64,000 bases of DNA from assembly GCF_000189635.1 (NCBI RefSeq), contig NW_002476319.1:310001-374000 (forward strand). The letters are read 5' to 3'. A program made the translations under genes and the position numbers. This document shows positions 1 through 13,021 of this stretch, piece by piece. A model generated the notes under the pieces. It worked only from the letters and a program-made list of their open reading frames with translations, was not told where the DNA came from and made no database searches. Source of the stretch: Tetrahymena thermophila SB210. Lineage: Eukaryota; Ciliophora; Oligohymenophorea; Hymenostomatida; Tetrahymenidae. Within the stretch, counting starts at the first letter, position 1; every line of letters starts with the position of its first letter.

Positions 1-2421
1 ATTAAGGGGCAAGACACTCAAGATCAAAAATTAATGTTGGTAGCTCTAATAATATTTCTATTATAAGTGAAAAATAAATTTAAGTTTCGAATGATGCTAA
101 ATAAGCATAAAATTAGTAAACTTAGCAATATAGATTCCCTAGATCTAATTTTAACTCAGAAAATAATTTAAACTCCTAACAAGATTTAATGGATTAGAAT
201 TAAATTTAGCATGAAATAGTTAATTAAATTCATCACTTATATGGCAAGTAGAGGTTGTTTAGCCCACCATAATAGAAGAGAGATTTGGATAACTTACAAG
301 ACTATTTTAAGAAAAGTAGAAATTACTAAAATATGAATTAAGTTATCAGGTAAAATAGTTGCGAGTGCAATAATTGTGGAGGTCGTTGTCATAAAATATA
401 ATCAATGAAAGGCATAATTCCCTAATTCATACCTAGACAGGTTATTAGAAATTCTCTTAAAATAAAATGGAAAAAGGCATCAAAAACTTTGAGGAAGCTT
501 TGCTTTTTTTTTAAATTAGCAGCAGGAGGTCATACAAGACCTAAATAAGTTAGAGTTATTAGGTAAAAAGCGAATACAGTAGTTAATAATTCAACAGTAT
601 AGTAGGCTATCAGTATAATGTCTGTTTAGGTTAATTATAATTCTTAGTCAAATGAATAAGTTAGACAAATACTATAAAACGATCCTAACTTTCCACCCTT
701 CTTAAACTTGAAAGGCAGCCATGATTAAAGCATTCAGCTCAATAATATTGGCTTAGAAAATAAACAACCTAGCTAGCTTTATGAATAGGAGAACTCTCCT
801 ATAAAATCTCCTAAAATGAATAATCAAGAAATTTTGAGCATTTCTTAGAAATCAATACAAAAATAAGAACAAGATAGTAAGAATTATTTTTTTGTTTTGG
901 TTGCATTTTTATAACTTTAATCAATATTACAAATAGCCTTTAAGTAAAGAGATTCAAGCAGTGAATTATCTATCGACTAAAATGAATGTTTATCACCCTC
1001 CGAAGTTAGAAAAGCTCTTAAAAATGTAAATGATAATTTCATAAAGGAACTATCATAAAGGTAATTAATTATTGTTTTTTTTTTATGCTTTAACTAAAAT
1101 TAGTGCCTTTACTTTCAAGCAATATTTATATAACTAAATATGATTGACATTGTTTAAATATTATTATAAAAGGAGAAATATTCGAGACAAATCTAAAAAG
1201 ATGACTTAAACTTTTTAAAGAAACGAGTCCAGAAGAAAAACTTAAAACTTCTACCAGCTTCTAAGTTCTTAATTAAATAAAAACAAGTAAGGTGAAAATC
1301 AAGATCAAAAAAAAGTTAATTAAATGCTATAATAACCAACTTATCAAACAGCTTACTAAAAATTTTTTTAGAAACCTTGCAATCGATTGTTAGATGTAGT
1401 AAATTAAAAAATAGAATTAAATAGCAATAACAGTAGTGGAAATTTTAGCTTTTAAAAATAAGAAAGTGTACCATAGTTTTAAAGTTAACTTAAGTCTAGT
1501 TTCTCAAATTTAAATAGCCCATCTACTAAATATTCTGGTTTAAATTTAACAGTAAAAAATAATTAAAAAATTTTCCCAAAAAGTGACTATGGCCAAAGCA
1601 GGAAAAACTAAGACTTGGCTTAAATTGTAGACTTAATGAATTAAACGTAAGATTCAATTAAAATGGTGTAAGAAAATATGGAATAAATGAATTACTTAAA
1701 CTCTCAAGAATCATAAAATGGATATCTAAATGCATTTAATAATACGATTACTAAAAACTTTGATGATCAACTAGCCACATAAAGGTCATATTTCAAAGAC
1801 TTGAAGAAAAATAGCCATAGAAATTTTTAAAGTTAATTACTACCTTACTTGAGTAATAAGTAGAGTAGTAGATAAACATAATATCCTACTATTGTAAAAT
1901 CTGTTTCGAGATATAAACCAGATTCAAATATGCAAAAATAGATTTCATACTCTGTTCATCATCAGCAAAATTATTAAAAAGAAAATAATAGTATGAGGAT
2001 TTCATAATATAAATAAGATTAGGAGTAATCAATCTAAATAATAAGCGATCTTTAAAGAAGTACTTTTTCAACAAAATACTAAAATAAAATGATCCAAAAT
2101 AAAATTTTTAATGAAAAATAAGTAAAATAAATTTAAAAAGACATTAATCATCTACGAGTGAGATCTCTAAATATTTGTTTGAATTAGCAATAAGATCAAT
2201 TTTATTAATTATAATTCTAAAGTTCGACTTAATCACCAAAAATTTAACAAATACTAACACCAATAAATTTTAAAAGAAATTAAAAAATATAAACAGTACT
2301 ACCATAATTAGATTTAAATTAGAATAATATACCTACAAAAGATGAAGAGAGATTATCTTATGGGATATTAAAAAGATTAAATTAAAAGAAGCCAACAGTA
2401 AACATAAAATTTGAAATTTGA
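1..2421 (+). CDS. Hypothetical Q/N/S-rich protein, 5' end outside window
   Basis: A ciliate-code reading frame is open from base 3, with about 768 residues visible. It has two exons, 3-1060 and 1173-2421. The 112-bp intron starts GTAATT and ends AAAAG; its phase (2+1) joins the two frames exactly. The stop is TGA at 2419-2421. The sequence is low in complexity and rich in Gln, Asn and Ser. The only local feature is a small cysteine/histidine cluster, CECNNCGGRCHK, near residue 125 of the visible part, followed by a basic stretch. I do not recognise a family. The start codon lies upstream of the window. Dozens of in-frame TAA and TAG codons, with none of TGA, support the code assignment. Confidence that this is a gene is high; its function is unknown. 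Confidence 0.8.
1061..1172 (+). other. Intron of the first gene
   Basis: GTAATT..AAAAG boundaries. Upstream the reading frame uses codons starting at positions divisible by three; downstream it shifts by one. Removing these 112 bp joins them, and the intron itself is more AT-rich than the exons. Confidence 0.75.
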
Positions 2422-2454
2422 AATGCATTTGTTATTTTCGATTATTTAAAAACC

Positions 2455-3745
2455 TAATTTAATACCTATTTATTTTGTAAAATTTAAAATAGCAATTATA
2501 ACTAACTCGTATCTTGTAAATAAATATAAAATATATTTTAATTTATTTTTATCAAATTTTACATTTCAAATATTTCTGCTAAACATAATTAAGATTTTAT
2601 TTTGAATCAAAGCAATTTTTTAAAAAATTTATATTTACATTACATTTAAATATTGAAATCAACACATTCATATAGTTTTATAAATATCTTATTTACTGCT
2701 TATTTATTTAGTATGTAAAATCTAAAATAACAATTTATAACTAACTAACTAGTATCTTGTAAATAAATATAAAATATATTTTAATTTATTTTTATCAAAC
2801 TTTACATTTCAAATATTTCTGCAAAACATAATTAAGATTTTATTTTGAAGCGAGGCAATTTTTAAAAAAAATAATATCTACATTAAATTTAAATGTTGAA
2901 ATCAACACATTCATATAGTTTTATAAATATTATATTTACTGCTTATTTATTTATTATGTAAAATCTAAAATTATTGCAATCATAACTAACTTACATCTAC
3001 TAAATATCAAATCAAATATTTTTAACATTTTTGTCCTTACAAATTTAATTATAAAGAAAAACATTCAAATCAATTCTTAGATACAGTTCTATATTTATCT
3101 AATTTAATACTTATTTATTTTGCAAATTCTAAAATAACATTTATAACTAACTAACTCTTTATTAAAAATAAAGTATATTTTAATTTATTTTTATCTATTC
3201 GAATCAGATTTTTTTGCTATTTCTGGCTTAATAAATTTGATAAAGATTTTTTTTAAAGTGAATCATTGAAATCAGCACCTTTATATAGTTCTATATTAAT
3301 CTAATTGGATACTTAGCTAGTATGCAAAATCTAATATATCAATTATAACTAACTAACTAATATCTAGCTAAAAAAAATATTTTTTAAATTATTTTTATTT
3401 TTATTAAAGTAGATATTATATTATACTAGAATATACATTTAATTAAGACTTCATCACAATTTAAGCATAATAATTTACACATTCATACAATTGTAAAATA
3501 GTCAAAATTTAATATTTATTTATTACATAAAATTTAAATAGTAATAATAACTAATAAAATATTTCTAAATATTTAATATATTTTAATTTTATCAAAGTAG
3601 AGGTTTCTAATATTTAGGACTAAATAAATTTAATTAAGATTTTATTCACATGTGAAGCTATTGCTTAAAAAAAAAAATTTTATCTACAGATTTTTTTAAC
3701 TTACTGAAATCAAAATATTCATACAGTTGTATAATTATCTTTTAT
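2455..3745. repeat. Degenerate tandem repeats, about 6 units of 170-245 bp
   Basis: The first two units repeat at an offset of 243 bp: the motif CTTGTAAATAAATATAAAA occurs at 2513 and 2756, and GAAATCAACACATTCATATAG at 2655 and 2898. Further diverged copies, marked by TTTATTTA followed by a GTAAAATCTAAAAT-like string and then ATAACTAACTAAC, follow at about 2940, 3110, 3310 and 3520. Unit length varies downstream because of deletions. No open frame is conserved between units, so this is non-coding spacer that expanded by duplication and then decayed. It fills the gap between two genes. Confidence 0.8.
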
Positions 3746-3873
3746 ATGAAAAATTAGATAGAATATGTAAATATAAATCGTTGGTAAATTGATAATTTTT
3801 TGTTAATCAACGATACAATTAAAGAAATAGTCCAACTATAAGCTAATAAATTAAAAATATTAAAAGAATAATA

Positions 3874-5571
3874 ATGAGCATAATAAGCAGCCTTAAGCAA
3901 GAAAAAAAAAGATCATAAAGCACACGTCCGCGTAGTAATCCTAGAAAGCTAAATATAAACGAATTATAATAACAAAATTCATCAATAATTAACTAAACAA
4001 CTGACTAGTATCCGCTACTAAACCAATAAGAAATATAAAATAATATTTTATCTTTAGTTCATGAGTAGCCTAATCGCAAGATTATTTTATCTTAAAAAAG
4101 TTAAAGAAGACAGTTTCAAAATAATAATAATAACAATCTAGGCAATTACTATACAAACTAATCTTATTAGAATTAACAGTAAGTAGATTTATAAAAATAT
4201 TTTAGCTAGTTGCCAAGCAATTAGAATGAATTACCTCTCCCTTTTTTCCCATATAATTAAGAAATGAATTCAAATAAAGACTTGTGTATTGAAAATGATA
4301 GTAAATATTTTAACAACTATATGAATTAAAATTAATTAGCTTCAGCACTAGAAACCCCAAAGTTCAGCATTAATCCTATAGTCAGTAATGAAAGGAATAA
4401 TTCAAATGAGTCAGAGTTCGACATAAATGAGCAAAATAACATTTAATTTGATTTAATTAATATTTAAGAAGAGTCTCCTAATTAAATATCTTTAAAAGAC
4501 AAACTATTAAATTCGAGACGTAACGAATTTTTTTCATTCGGAAAACAAAGATCTTCTTTGCAATTACAACAGAATTAACAAAAACTATCAGAAGAAAATG
4601 CATAAATAAGAAAAAATTAAGATGAAGAAATGCTTGAAAATGAGGATTTTTCAAATATAAAAATAAACAATTTAAATTATTTCCATCAAAATCCGTTTCA
4701 CCTTAGAAATCAATCTTCTACATAAAAATATCCTTCTTAATTTGTTCTTACTGATATTTCTTTAAGCTAAAACAATATTAATGAATAACAGCAAATTTAA
4801 GATATTATGTTGAAGTCAACCAACTATAAAACTTCGAAATCAGCAATACCATTTAAAGTTAAAAATATTCCAAAATCAATAAATAATCAAGCTAAAATAT
4901 AGATAGCAAATTAACTAAAGCTATCTGCTTCTCCAATAAATAGTTATACATTTTATAATTACATAGATAAAGAAAATTGTTCTGTTACACTGCCTAAAAC
5001 TGATTCTTTTTAAACAAGAAATTAATCTAAAACACCTATTTAAGCTAGTCATTCAATACAACTAAATTAAAGTTCTTCCCATAAAATCCCTAAATAGCAG
5101 CTGATTCCTCCATCATACTTAATGCAACAAAATTCTTAGCAAAAAAATTCGGGATCTATTCATATTAGAGCTATTCAGTCTTAAAAGCAAGGAAGAAATA
5201 ATTAAAAGTAGCTTCTTAATGATAGCTTAAATTCAATTAACCCCAACAAATTTTCTCGCAAAATGATATAAAATTAAAGTTTTGATAACATTTAGTAGAC
5301 TCTAGTTTAAGAAAATAGCAATTATCATAAAAGATCCTAGGAATCTAAGAATAATAACTTTAGTATTCATAGTACAGCAAATAATAATAATTCGTTTGAC
5401 ATGAATAGGCTGGTTTTAGATTCAATTATTTGTAAAGAAAATTCTTTAAAGTTACCTAAATAACAGATTTTACCAATTCAGATAAATAAAGTAAACTAAT
5501 TTTCAAGTAAAAAATCAGTGAAAAATGGCACAAGCTAATCATTCCATTAAAGAATGAAGACAATCATGTGA
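3874..5571 (+). CDS. Hypothetical Q/N/S-rich protein, single exon
   Basis: One uninterrupted ciliate-code frame of 565 residues runs from the first ATG after an in-frame TGA (3790-3792) to the TGA at 5569-5571. It begins MSIISSLKQEKKRSQSTRPR, a basic N-terminus. The rest is rich in Gln, Asn, Ser and Lys, with many TAA and TAG glutamine codons. No domain, membrane segment or signal peptide is visible. The single exon and the lack of any TGA over 1.7 kb make it a convincing gene. It resembles the many long disordered proteins of ciliates, and no function can be given. Confidence 0.8.
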
Positions 5572-6888
5572 AAATAAATTCTTATAAACGATAAAATTGA
5601 TAAGCAAATAAAATTATTTTAACAATATTAAAATTATTTTTAAATTTAAAAAATTTCTTTCTTTAGTAAAAAAATATAGTTTTCTTTATAAAAATGTTAA
5701 TTATTATTCATTCAAATTATTACAATATTTTTATTTTAAAATTTTTAATTCACTAATCAGTTAATTGTTTAAACAGTATATTTAAATCATTTAATCATTT
5801 ATTAACAAAACTCTTTTATATTATAAATGGCTGAGTCGCTATCTTTTTATTCATTATTTTAAAGATTTCTTATTTTTGACATTATTTTATATTTAATTTA
5901 AACAAAAATAAAATAAATTGTAAATTTACTTCTTAAAATTTTTCTTATAAAAAGAATAAAAATTTCTCTTTTTAATCTGAATAAGTTATAATAGTTTTTA
6001 TTTACTTAAAATTTTTAATTAATTTAATCATCATTTTAAGATTAAAACAGTGTCTATTAATAATTTATCAATAAAATAATTTTATTTAATTTTATAAATT
6101 AATTATTGAATTAATTTTTTATTAATTACAATTAATGATTTAATATAATTATAGTTATTAATTACAATTAATGATTTAATATAATTATAGTTATTAATTA
6201 TAGCTAAACTTTTTACTAATGAAAAGTAATAATTTATTTTAAGTTTATCTTTAAAATACCTTGTTTTGTAAGAATATTAAAATTTTTTTTTTTTAAATAT
6301 TTTTTGTTACTTATATTTATCATCTATGTTAATTAGCTTATTTTTTAATAAATTGAAAATTTTTAATGTCAATTTAACCATTTTTTACTTTTTATTTTAC
6401 TCCTTAGTTTTTTAGATAGATAGAATTTATTACTACAAATAATTTATAACATCTTTTATTTTATTGAAAAGAAAAATAAAAAATGCTTTTAAAATGAATA
6501 ATAAAAGGGAAATAAAAAGATTTATTTAGTAAAAATATAGCAATTTTATAATAAAAATATTACTGACCAATTAACTATCAAGTTTATAATTATTTATTTA
6601 ATTTATTAATATATACTTGTTTTATAATGCTCAATTCATTCATTCATTTATTAATTATCTATCATAAAGACAGTTTCTTTAAATAAATAATTTATTAAAA
6701 AAACAATATTACTTAATTTTATACATTAAATTACTTATTATTAAATCTTTGTTATTTATATACAATTCATGATTCAGGAATTCTTATTTATACTAATTTT
6801 ATATATTTAATTTAAACGATTTCGATCTTGTTTAAAATTATTATTTTTTTTATTTCAAGTTTTTTTTACCTTAAAATACCAATTTTCT
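5572..6888. other. Intergenic AT-rich DNA with a short tandem duplication
   Basis: No coding signal. At 6121-6200 a 36-bp unit (ATTAATTACAATTAATGATT and following bases) is present twice in tandem with the start of a third copy. The gap lies between two convergent genes and so probably holds two 3' untranslated regions. Confidence 0.6.
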
Positions 6889-8136
6889 TCAATAGTAAAC
6901 AATTTTTCCCATTTCTTATAAAATTCTTCTCAACTCTAATATTACTTCTCCTATGCCCAAACCGTGCTTAGCACTGATTTCAAAGACTTTTTTACCTACT
7001 TTTTACTCTAATTCTTTTATTCTTCTTTAGCTGTCAGGTTCAATATCAGTTTTATTTGCTACTACAATATAAGGTTTATCTAAGAAGTCAGAACGATACT
7101 ACAAGAGCTCATTTTTCAGAATTTCAAAATTTTTCCAAGGCTCTTCATTATGAGATCCACTAATATCTAACATAAAAATGAGAACGTGAGTTCTTTCTAT
7201 ATGACGTAGGAATTCTAAACCTAAGCCTTTATTTTAATGAGATTCTTCAATAATACCAGGAATATCTGCAATTGTAAATGCAGAATTATCAACAAATTTA
7301 ACTTTTCCAACTAAAGGTGTGAGAGTAGTAAAAGGGTAATTAGCAATTTTAGGCAAAGAACGACTTACACTTGCTAAAAAAGTAGACTTACCTGCATTAG
7401 GGAAACCTACTAATCCGCAATCAGCAATACACTTCAACTCCATAAATATTTCTTTAACCTAATTTCAAAAGATAAAACTAATTTAATACATAATTTTATT
7501 ATACAAAAGTTATTTAATTTTTCAAAAAAAAGGAAATTTTAAACATTTTAAAAAATTTTTAAATAATTTTACTTAACCAAGAGTACCCTTTTCTTATTCT
7601 TTTATTGATCTATGATTTTAATTACCTCTACCACCTTTACCACCTTTAACAATAAGAACCTCTTTCCCCTCTTCGTCCAAATCGCTCAAGAACTTTTTAT
7701 TATATTAGATTTTTCTAACACCAGCTTGATTGACACTCTAGGTTTCGCTGAGAATTTCATAAATAAGAGTTCCTACTGGAACACTGATATGAAGATCTCC
7801 TCCGTCCTTTCCGAATCTTCCTAGACCTCCACCACTTTTACCATTATTTCCAATTATAGGTTTTCCCTTAAACATATGCAAGTCAGTAAAATGATGGGAT
7901 GCTTTCAAAAGAATGTCACCTCCTTTACCACCATCACCACCATCTGGAGCTCCTGTCAATACATTTCTATCTCTAAAATGACTAACACATCCGTTACCAC
8001 CATTTCCAGCTTAAAATTTAACTTTAACCTAATCTACGAATTTCCTTTCACGAAAGTTAGTATAATTGCTCATAACACTTGTAGTTACTTTATCATCTAA
8101 TTTAGAAAACCATTTAAATATTCTTTAACTGAGCAT
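6889..8136 (-). CDS. OBG: Obg-family GTPase (ribosome assembly, probably mitochondrial)
   Basis: Two exons, 8136-7573 and 7458-6889, with a phase-0 intron (7459-7572), give 377 residues. The N-terminal half is the glycine-rich Obg fold (residues about 30-185), with GGDGGKGGD and a GGKGGRG stretch. The G domain follows: G1 is GFPNAGKST (206-214), G3 DIPGIIEE, G4 NKTD and G5 SAKHG. Obg proteins bind GTP and help assemble the large ribosomal subunit. The family has bacterial, plastid and mitochondrial members. Here the basic N-terminus ([12 protein letters not shown]) fits a mitochondrial presequence, so GTPBP5/MTG2 or GTPBP10 are the likely counterparts; I cannot choose between them. The start is the first ATG giving a full Obg domain. 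The stop is TGA at 6891-6889. Open frames on the opposite strand are shadows of it. Confidence 0.92.
7459..7572 (-). other. Intron of the Obg gene
   Basis: GTAAAATT..AAATTAG, 114 bp, phase 0. It falls exactly between the Obg domain and the G domain. Confidence 0.85.
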
Positions 8137-9179
8137 TTTAAGTAAATACTATTCTTATCTATATGATTTATAACTTATATTTTGTTAATGTATTCTATTT
8201 GAATTCTCTATTATACTATTATTTCTCCTAGCTAGTTTTTTCTACTTTGCGGATATAAATTAATTTAATATTTTTAGATAGAAAGATAGATAGTTCCAGC
8301 AATTTATGATATTTTAAATAGATAATAGCAATCAATTACTTAATTATACGAAATTATACAAAAAATTTGTTAAATAATTTAAATCTTAATAGAAATATTT
8401 TAACATTTCTGCGTTGAGTAGAATTATTAGTAAAAAATAATTATTTTAATATAGTATAAAATTTTAGATTAATTATTTTGTTCTTCATAAATTGAATTTG
8501 CTTCAAAATAAATTAGTTTTTCAAAATAATAACTATATTAAAGATTATTATAATTTTTATATAATTAATTAGGTTGTTTTTTAAATTAAGATTGAAGAGT
8601 GATGATAGTTTTTTTGATTTTTTTTAGTAATTTTAGCAAAAACTTTTAAAACTCTCAATTTAAAATAAATTGTTTTATTTTAAATAAAAAATAATATTTT
8701 TTGAGATAATTTAGTTAGTTAAATTTAATTAAATTTAGAATGTATTCAATATTTTTATGATCAACAAATAAATACTATTTATGGAGCAATATAAAAAATA
8801 TTTAATATTGAGATCTACTTTTTATAGAATGATATTATAATATCGAAACTTTTAATTTTAAGTAAATTAAATACTAAATAAATCTTTATGATCTATATTT
8901 TTCATATAAACTTGTATCAAAACCAATTTAGATGTTATTAATTCAGAAATGCTAAGATGGATTTTAAAATTTGTGATAAAATTTTAATTTTGTTAATAGT
9001 TTAAACAAACAAAAGTAATTGAATATCTCAATTAAAAATGAGGAGAATTATTTTAAATATATTTTTGAGATTGTTTAGTTTGTTATCTTTTATTAAATTT
9101 CGAATAAATTGACAAATTTTGTTACTCAAAAATAAATATTATTAATATAACAAATTAAAACATATTTTATAATAATCAT
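8137..9179. other. Intergenic AT-rich DNA
   Basis: Upstream of the Obg gene and downstream of the helicase gene, both on the minus strand. Very AT-rich with no frame that looks coding. It should contain the Obg promoter and the helicase 3' end, but I see no specific element. Confidence 0.5.
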
Positions 9180-11584
9180 TCATTTCTTCTTCTTCTTATG
9201 ACCTGAAATTGATACTATTTATTTCTTAGTAAATTCAACATCATGTAAATCTTCAGGATCTATTTCTTTCATACGTTTTTTATATTCCTAAAGAGTAATT
9301 TTACCCTATTTTAGCTTCTTTGCTAAGTTTAATTCCAAGGAAAATTCATCTTATTCTTCTTCTAATACTTCCCTTTTTTATTTTCTTCTCACCTAACGCA
9401 TATTCTTTTCTTTTTACTTTTTCTCTAATTATTTTTATTGCTTTTCTGCATGCTCTTCTCTTTCTTATCCTATAAAATTAAAAAAAACATTGAGGTTATT
9501 TCTTAAGATTACTTTAATTTACTTTTTTATGTTCTTTCTTCTTATTTAAGAGAAAACTATTGTTCTTAATTTTTATCTTAAAATGGTATAGTGTCTGGAT
9601 CAATTTCGCTTTAATGAAAATTCTTTATATGTTTGCTGAGAATTTCCTTAATACGAGGCAGTCTCAATAAAAAGAATGAGCGAGCCACCCAACCTATGTC
9701 TAAATCTTTGAATTCAAATATATACTTAAGCTATTGTGTAAAAAAATTATTTTATTAATTACTGCTTTCAATTTAATTTAACATACATCATGTTCCATGT
9801 AAGACCTAATATAAGAAATAAATGCTTTTTTAGATTTTTCTATATTATCTCTATCTTATATCATTATTTTTTTAATATCTTCTTCAAATTTTAGGGGATC
9901 ACATTCTATTTATTCAGAATTATTGTATTCCTGAATCTCAACCTAAAAGTTATCCCAAAAATAATTAATTTTAAACAATTAAATTATAAGTAATAATTTA
10001 CATTTTTAATTCTTAGAAATTCTACAAATGCCTCTTCATGTTTTTCAATGAGTATAATAGCCTATTTAATCAATTTTTAGACTAAATAAAATTTAAATAT
10101 TTATTTACCTTTCCTGATTTTCCCTTTCTAGCTGTTCTACCTATTCTATGAATGTAAAAACTTGGATCCTATTAAAAATTTACATTCTTTAATACCAAAT
10201 ACTAACAAATACTAAAAAATTACTTATGGAGGATCTATTTATAAAATATGGTGGACATCTTAGAAATCTATACCTCTTGCAACAACATCTGTACAAATTA
10301 AGACTCCCTTTTAGCTCTTTGTAAAGTTTTCAATAATTTTATTTCTTTTAACTTATTTCATTTATCCATGCACAGAAGTAATTTGTATTTTTTTAATTAA
10401 GCTGTACATTTTGAAAATTTTTTAGTAAAAGTCAACACTTGCACAAGTATTTAAGAAAAGGATAGTTTTCTCTTCAGGATACTTTAAAATGAAATTAAGC
10501 ATAAATGCTATCTTTTAAAATCTATTGTCAAGAATCAAGTAAGAGTTTTCTAGGGTGGAAGGAACAACATAATTAGTGTTATTAGCTTTTTCACCACCAG
10601 GCTTTATATAAAATTTTAATTTTAATAATCAAAAATTTCGAATTTCATAAAATGTTTTAAATACTTTGACTGAAACTTTAACTGGGTTACGGAGACCGTA
10701 TTTAATCAATTCACTTAATTTTGCAGAGCTCAAAGTTGCTGAAAACAAGCCTGTTCTTCTTTATTTTGGAAGCTTTTCTAATGCATAGGTCATATCTTCA
10801 TAATACTCTGTATCCATTAATCTATCTGCTTCATCTTTATAGAATAAAAAAAATTTAACATTATAAAATATTAATTTTATTTAAATTAAAGTCATATCAT
10901 TAAAGAAAACCAGTATTTTTATAATCAAAATTTATTTTTATCCATTAATATTAACATTTATTTTGCTAAATTGCATAAAACCTTCAAAATTTAGCTTTAT
11001 TATTGAAATAGCTTCAAGGAAACCTTTGCTATTAAATACTAGAAATCAAAACCTTATAATTACAATAAATTACCCATAATCAATATTTCAAGATTCCTAA
11101 AAATTAAACTATCTTCTAACTCTTTCATATCCATCAGCTCTTTGAGTTTACCAGGAGTGGCAATTAAAATGTTAGCACCTTATGACTGAATATTAGATAC
11201 ATCTATTTTAGTGCTTACACCACCTATACAAAGTTGAATGCTGAATTAATTATTTTCTAAATGACTCGCTAACTAAACAGCTATTTCATGAATTTATTTT
11301 GCTAACTCTCTAGTAGGAGCAATAACTAATGCATAAACACAATTTTTATTTGCTGTTTTTACTTGCTTTATCAAAACATTAAAGATAGGAAGCAAAAATG
11401 CTAATGTTTTGCCACTTCCAGTTTATGCTTCTACTGCTAAATCATGGTTTTTGATAAATAATGGGATTGTAGCTTTCTAAACAGGCATCATAGTTTCATA
11501 GCCTAAAGCGTCTTTGACACATTTTTCAACCTAAGGGAAGAGTCTTGTCTCTAAATCCTCCCATTTCTACTTTAATGTATTCAT
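9180..11584 (-). CDS. SPB4: DEAD-box RNA helicase, SPB4/DDX55 type (60S ribosome assembly)
   Basis: Eight exons: 11584-11074, 10834-10665, 10601-10224, 10168-10109, 10061-10002, 9942-9787, 9730-9523 and 9469-9180. All junctions are GT..AG and all phases match, giving 610 residues, the usual SPB4/DDX55 length. In order: Q-motif region (MMPVQKATIPL), motif I AQTGSGKT (53-60), Ia APTRELA, GG, Ib TPGKL, II DEAD (171-174), III SAT (202-204), a DVVARGID motif and HRIGRTAR (360-367). The helicase core is followed by a charged, lysine-rich tail ending [20 protein letters not shown] and the motifs around it match the SPB4/DDX55 branch, which is known for 25S/28S rRNA maturation in the nucleolus. The first intron (239 bp) splits the GAT codon of DEAD. 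No motif is missing, so the enzyme should be active. Confidence 0.93.
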
Positions 11585-11985
11585 TTCGCCAATAAAATAC
11601 TTATCTTTCTTTAGTTACTTTGAATAAATCTGTAATAAATAACTAATACTACTTGTGTTTATAAATTAATAATTATGATCCAATAACTATAAACAATTTT
11701 TGATCTTTTTAATATTCTTAAATCTAAACTTTTCTAATAATTCTTGATATCTAATGCTCAAAATTCTTGTAAATTAATACACCTGACTTATATATTAAAG
11801 CTGTTCACAAAAGTATTTATTCTACTTCACAATTTTTGTGGTGTTTCTTCTCATAAATTATACAAACAATGTCAATTCAATTTAATTTAAAATATTTTAA
11901 ATCAAATACCGAATTAAAAATATTTAAAATATGTTTAAATTAATTCAAACTCTATGTTTTTTATTAAAAAAAAAAAAATAAAAAA
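11585..11985. other. Helicase upstream region, AT-rich
   Basis: Between the helicase start codon and the first tRNA gene. The helicase frame stays open for some codons upstream but has no earlier ATG that I could find. No defined promoter motif is visible. Confidence 0.45.
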
Positions 11986-12057
11986 GGGGCAATCCGGGGA
12001 TTGAACCCGGGACCTCTCGTACCCAAAACGAGAATCATACCACTAGACCAATTGCCC
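11986..12057 (-). tRNA. tRNA-Pro (UGG), copy 1
   Basis: 72 nt that fold into a full cloverleaf: acceptor GGGCAAT/ATTGCCC, anticodon stem CTCGT/ACGAG with loop TTTGGGT (anticodon TGG), T stem CCGGG/CCCGG. The discriminator base is C73. A and B boxes are intact. A run of T directly follows the 3' end on the minus strand, which is a Pol III terminator. No CCA is encoded and there is no intron. Confidence 0.95.
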
Positions 12058-12278
12058 TTAAGTTATTAGTTAAATTATATTTTAAAACAAGATATATTTG
12101 GAGTTTAACTTTAAATAGTAAACTTACCAATATTATTTAATCTTATATAAATTTATTATTTTTTTAGATTTTTAACTTATAATTTAACATGAAAGTTTAC
12201 TTGATTAATACTTACTTTTAATCAATTTGTTTTCCTTTGTCAATTACAATTATATCTTTTTTAATAATATAATAAAAA

Positions 12279-12350
12279 GGGGCAATCCGGGGATTGAACC
12301 CGGGACCTCTCGTACCCAAAACGAGAATCATACCACTAGACCAATTGCCC
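12279..12350 (-). tRNA. tRNA-Pro (UGG), copy 2
   Basis: Identical over 72 nt to the copy at 11986, with the same T-run terminator. The first bases upstream (TTAAGTTATTA on the plus strand) are also shared with copy 1, which suggests a duplication. Confidence 0.95.
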
Positions 12351-12644
12351 TTAAGTTATTATTCTTTAATAGATTTGAAAAAAGAAATATTTGATAATTA
12401 TTATTGATAATACATTTATTTAAATATAATTTTGAATTTACTTTAAATCCTTAGTTATAAATGCGGCATTATGTTAAGGCATATTTTCAAAGAATTTAGA
12501 AGAATATATGAATTAAGGTATGCATTTATTTTTAATAAATTGAAAAGCATTAATTAATAAGGAAAAAAAATTAATATTATTAATTAAATATTTTAAAAAA
12601 ATAAACATAAAAAGAATAAATTTAAAATTTATAATATTATAAAA

Positions 12645-12721
12645 TGATTAAATTTAGGAATTAAACTTGGGTCTCTTAATTTAGTAAAGAGAATTGTCAA
12701 ATAGACTGGTTAACCATGTCT
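12645..12721 (-). pseudogene. Decayed tRNA of the same family
   Basis: It aligns along its length with the neighbouring tRNAs: GGAATTAAACTTGGGTCTCT corresponds to their T arm, and TAGACTGGTTAACCATG to their D arm and acceptor region. The acceptor stem no longer pairs, the anticodon loop is destroyed and the T-stem is broken. It is a relic, not a functional tRNA. Confidence 0.65.
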
Positions 12722-13021
12722 AGAATTTTATTTTTTTTATATTATATATAAGAAGTTATGAGAAAAGGTAAAGAAATATAGAAAAGTAATTCTTACTTAA
12801 AAAATATTTTAAAGTTAATAATATTTAAAATATAAATAATTTGCATAATTTATAAAATAATTAAAGCTTACAAACTCTATTGAAATTTTAATATATAAAT
12901 AAAAACTTGAACACCATAATATTTATTTTGTTTTTAGATATAGATAATATTAAAGTGGATATCAAAAATTTAAATTAAAAATCTATTCTTTACAATAAAA
13001 ACTCTAATAATGTTATAAAAA

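Noticed and set aside
7612-8100. Plus-strand ORFs opposite the Obg gene
   Set aside because: Antisense shadows of the Obg domain exons; the minus strand carries all the family motifs.
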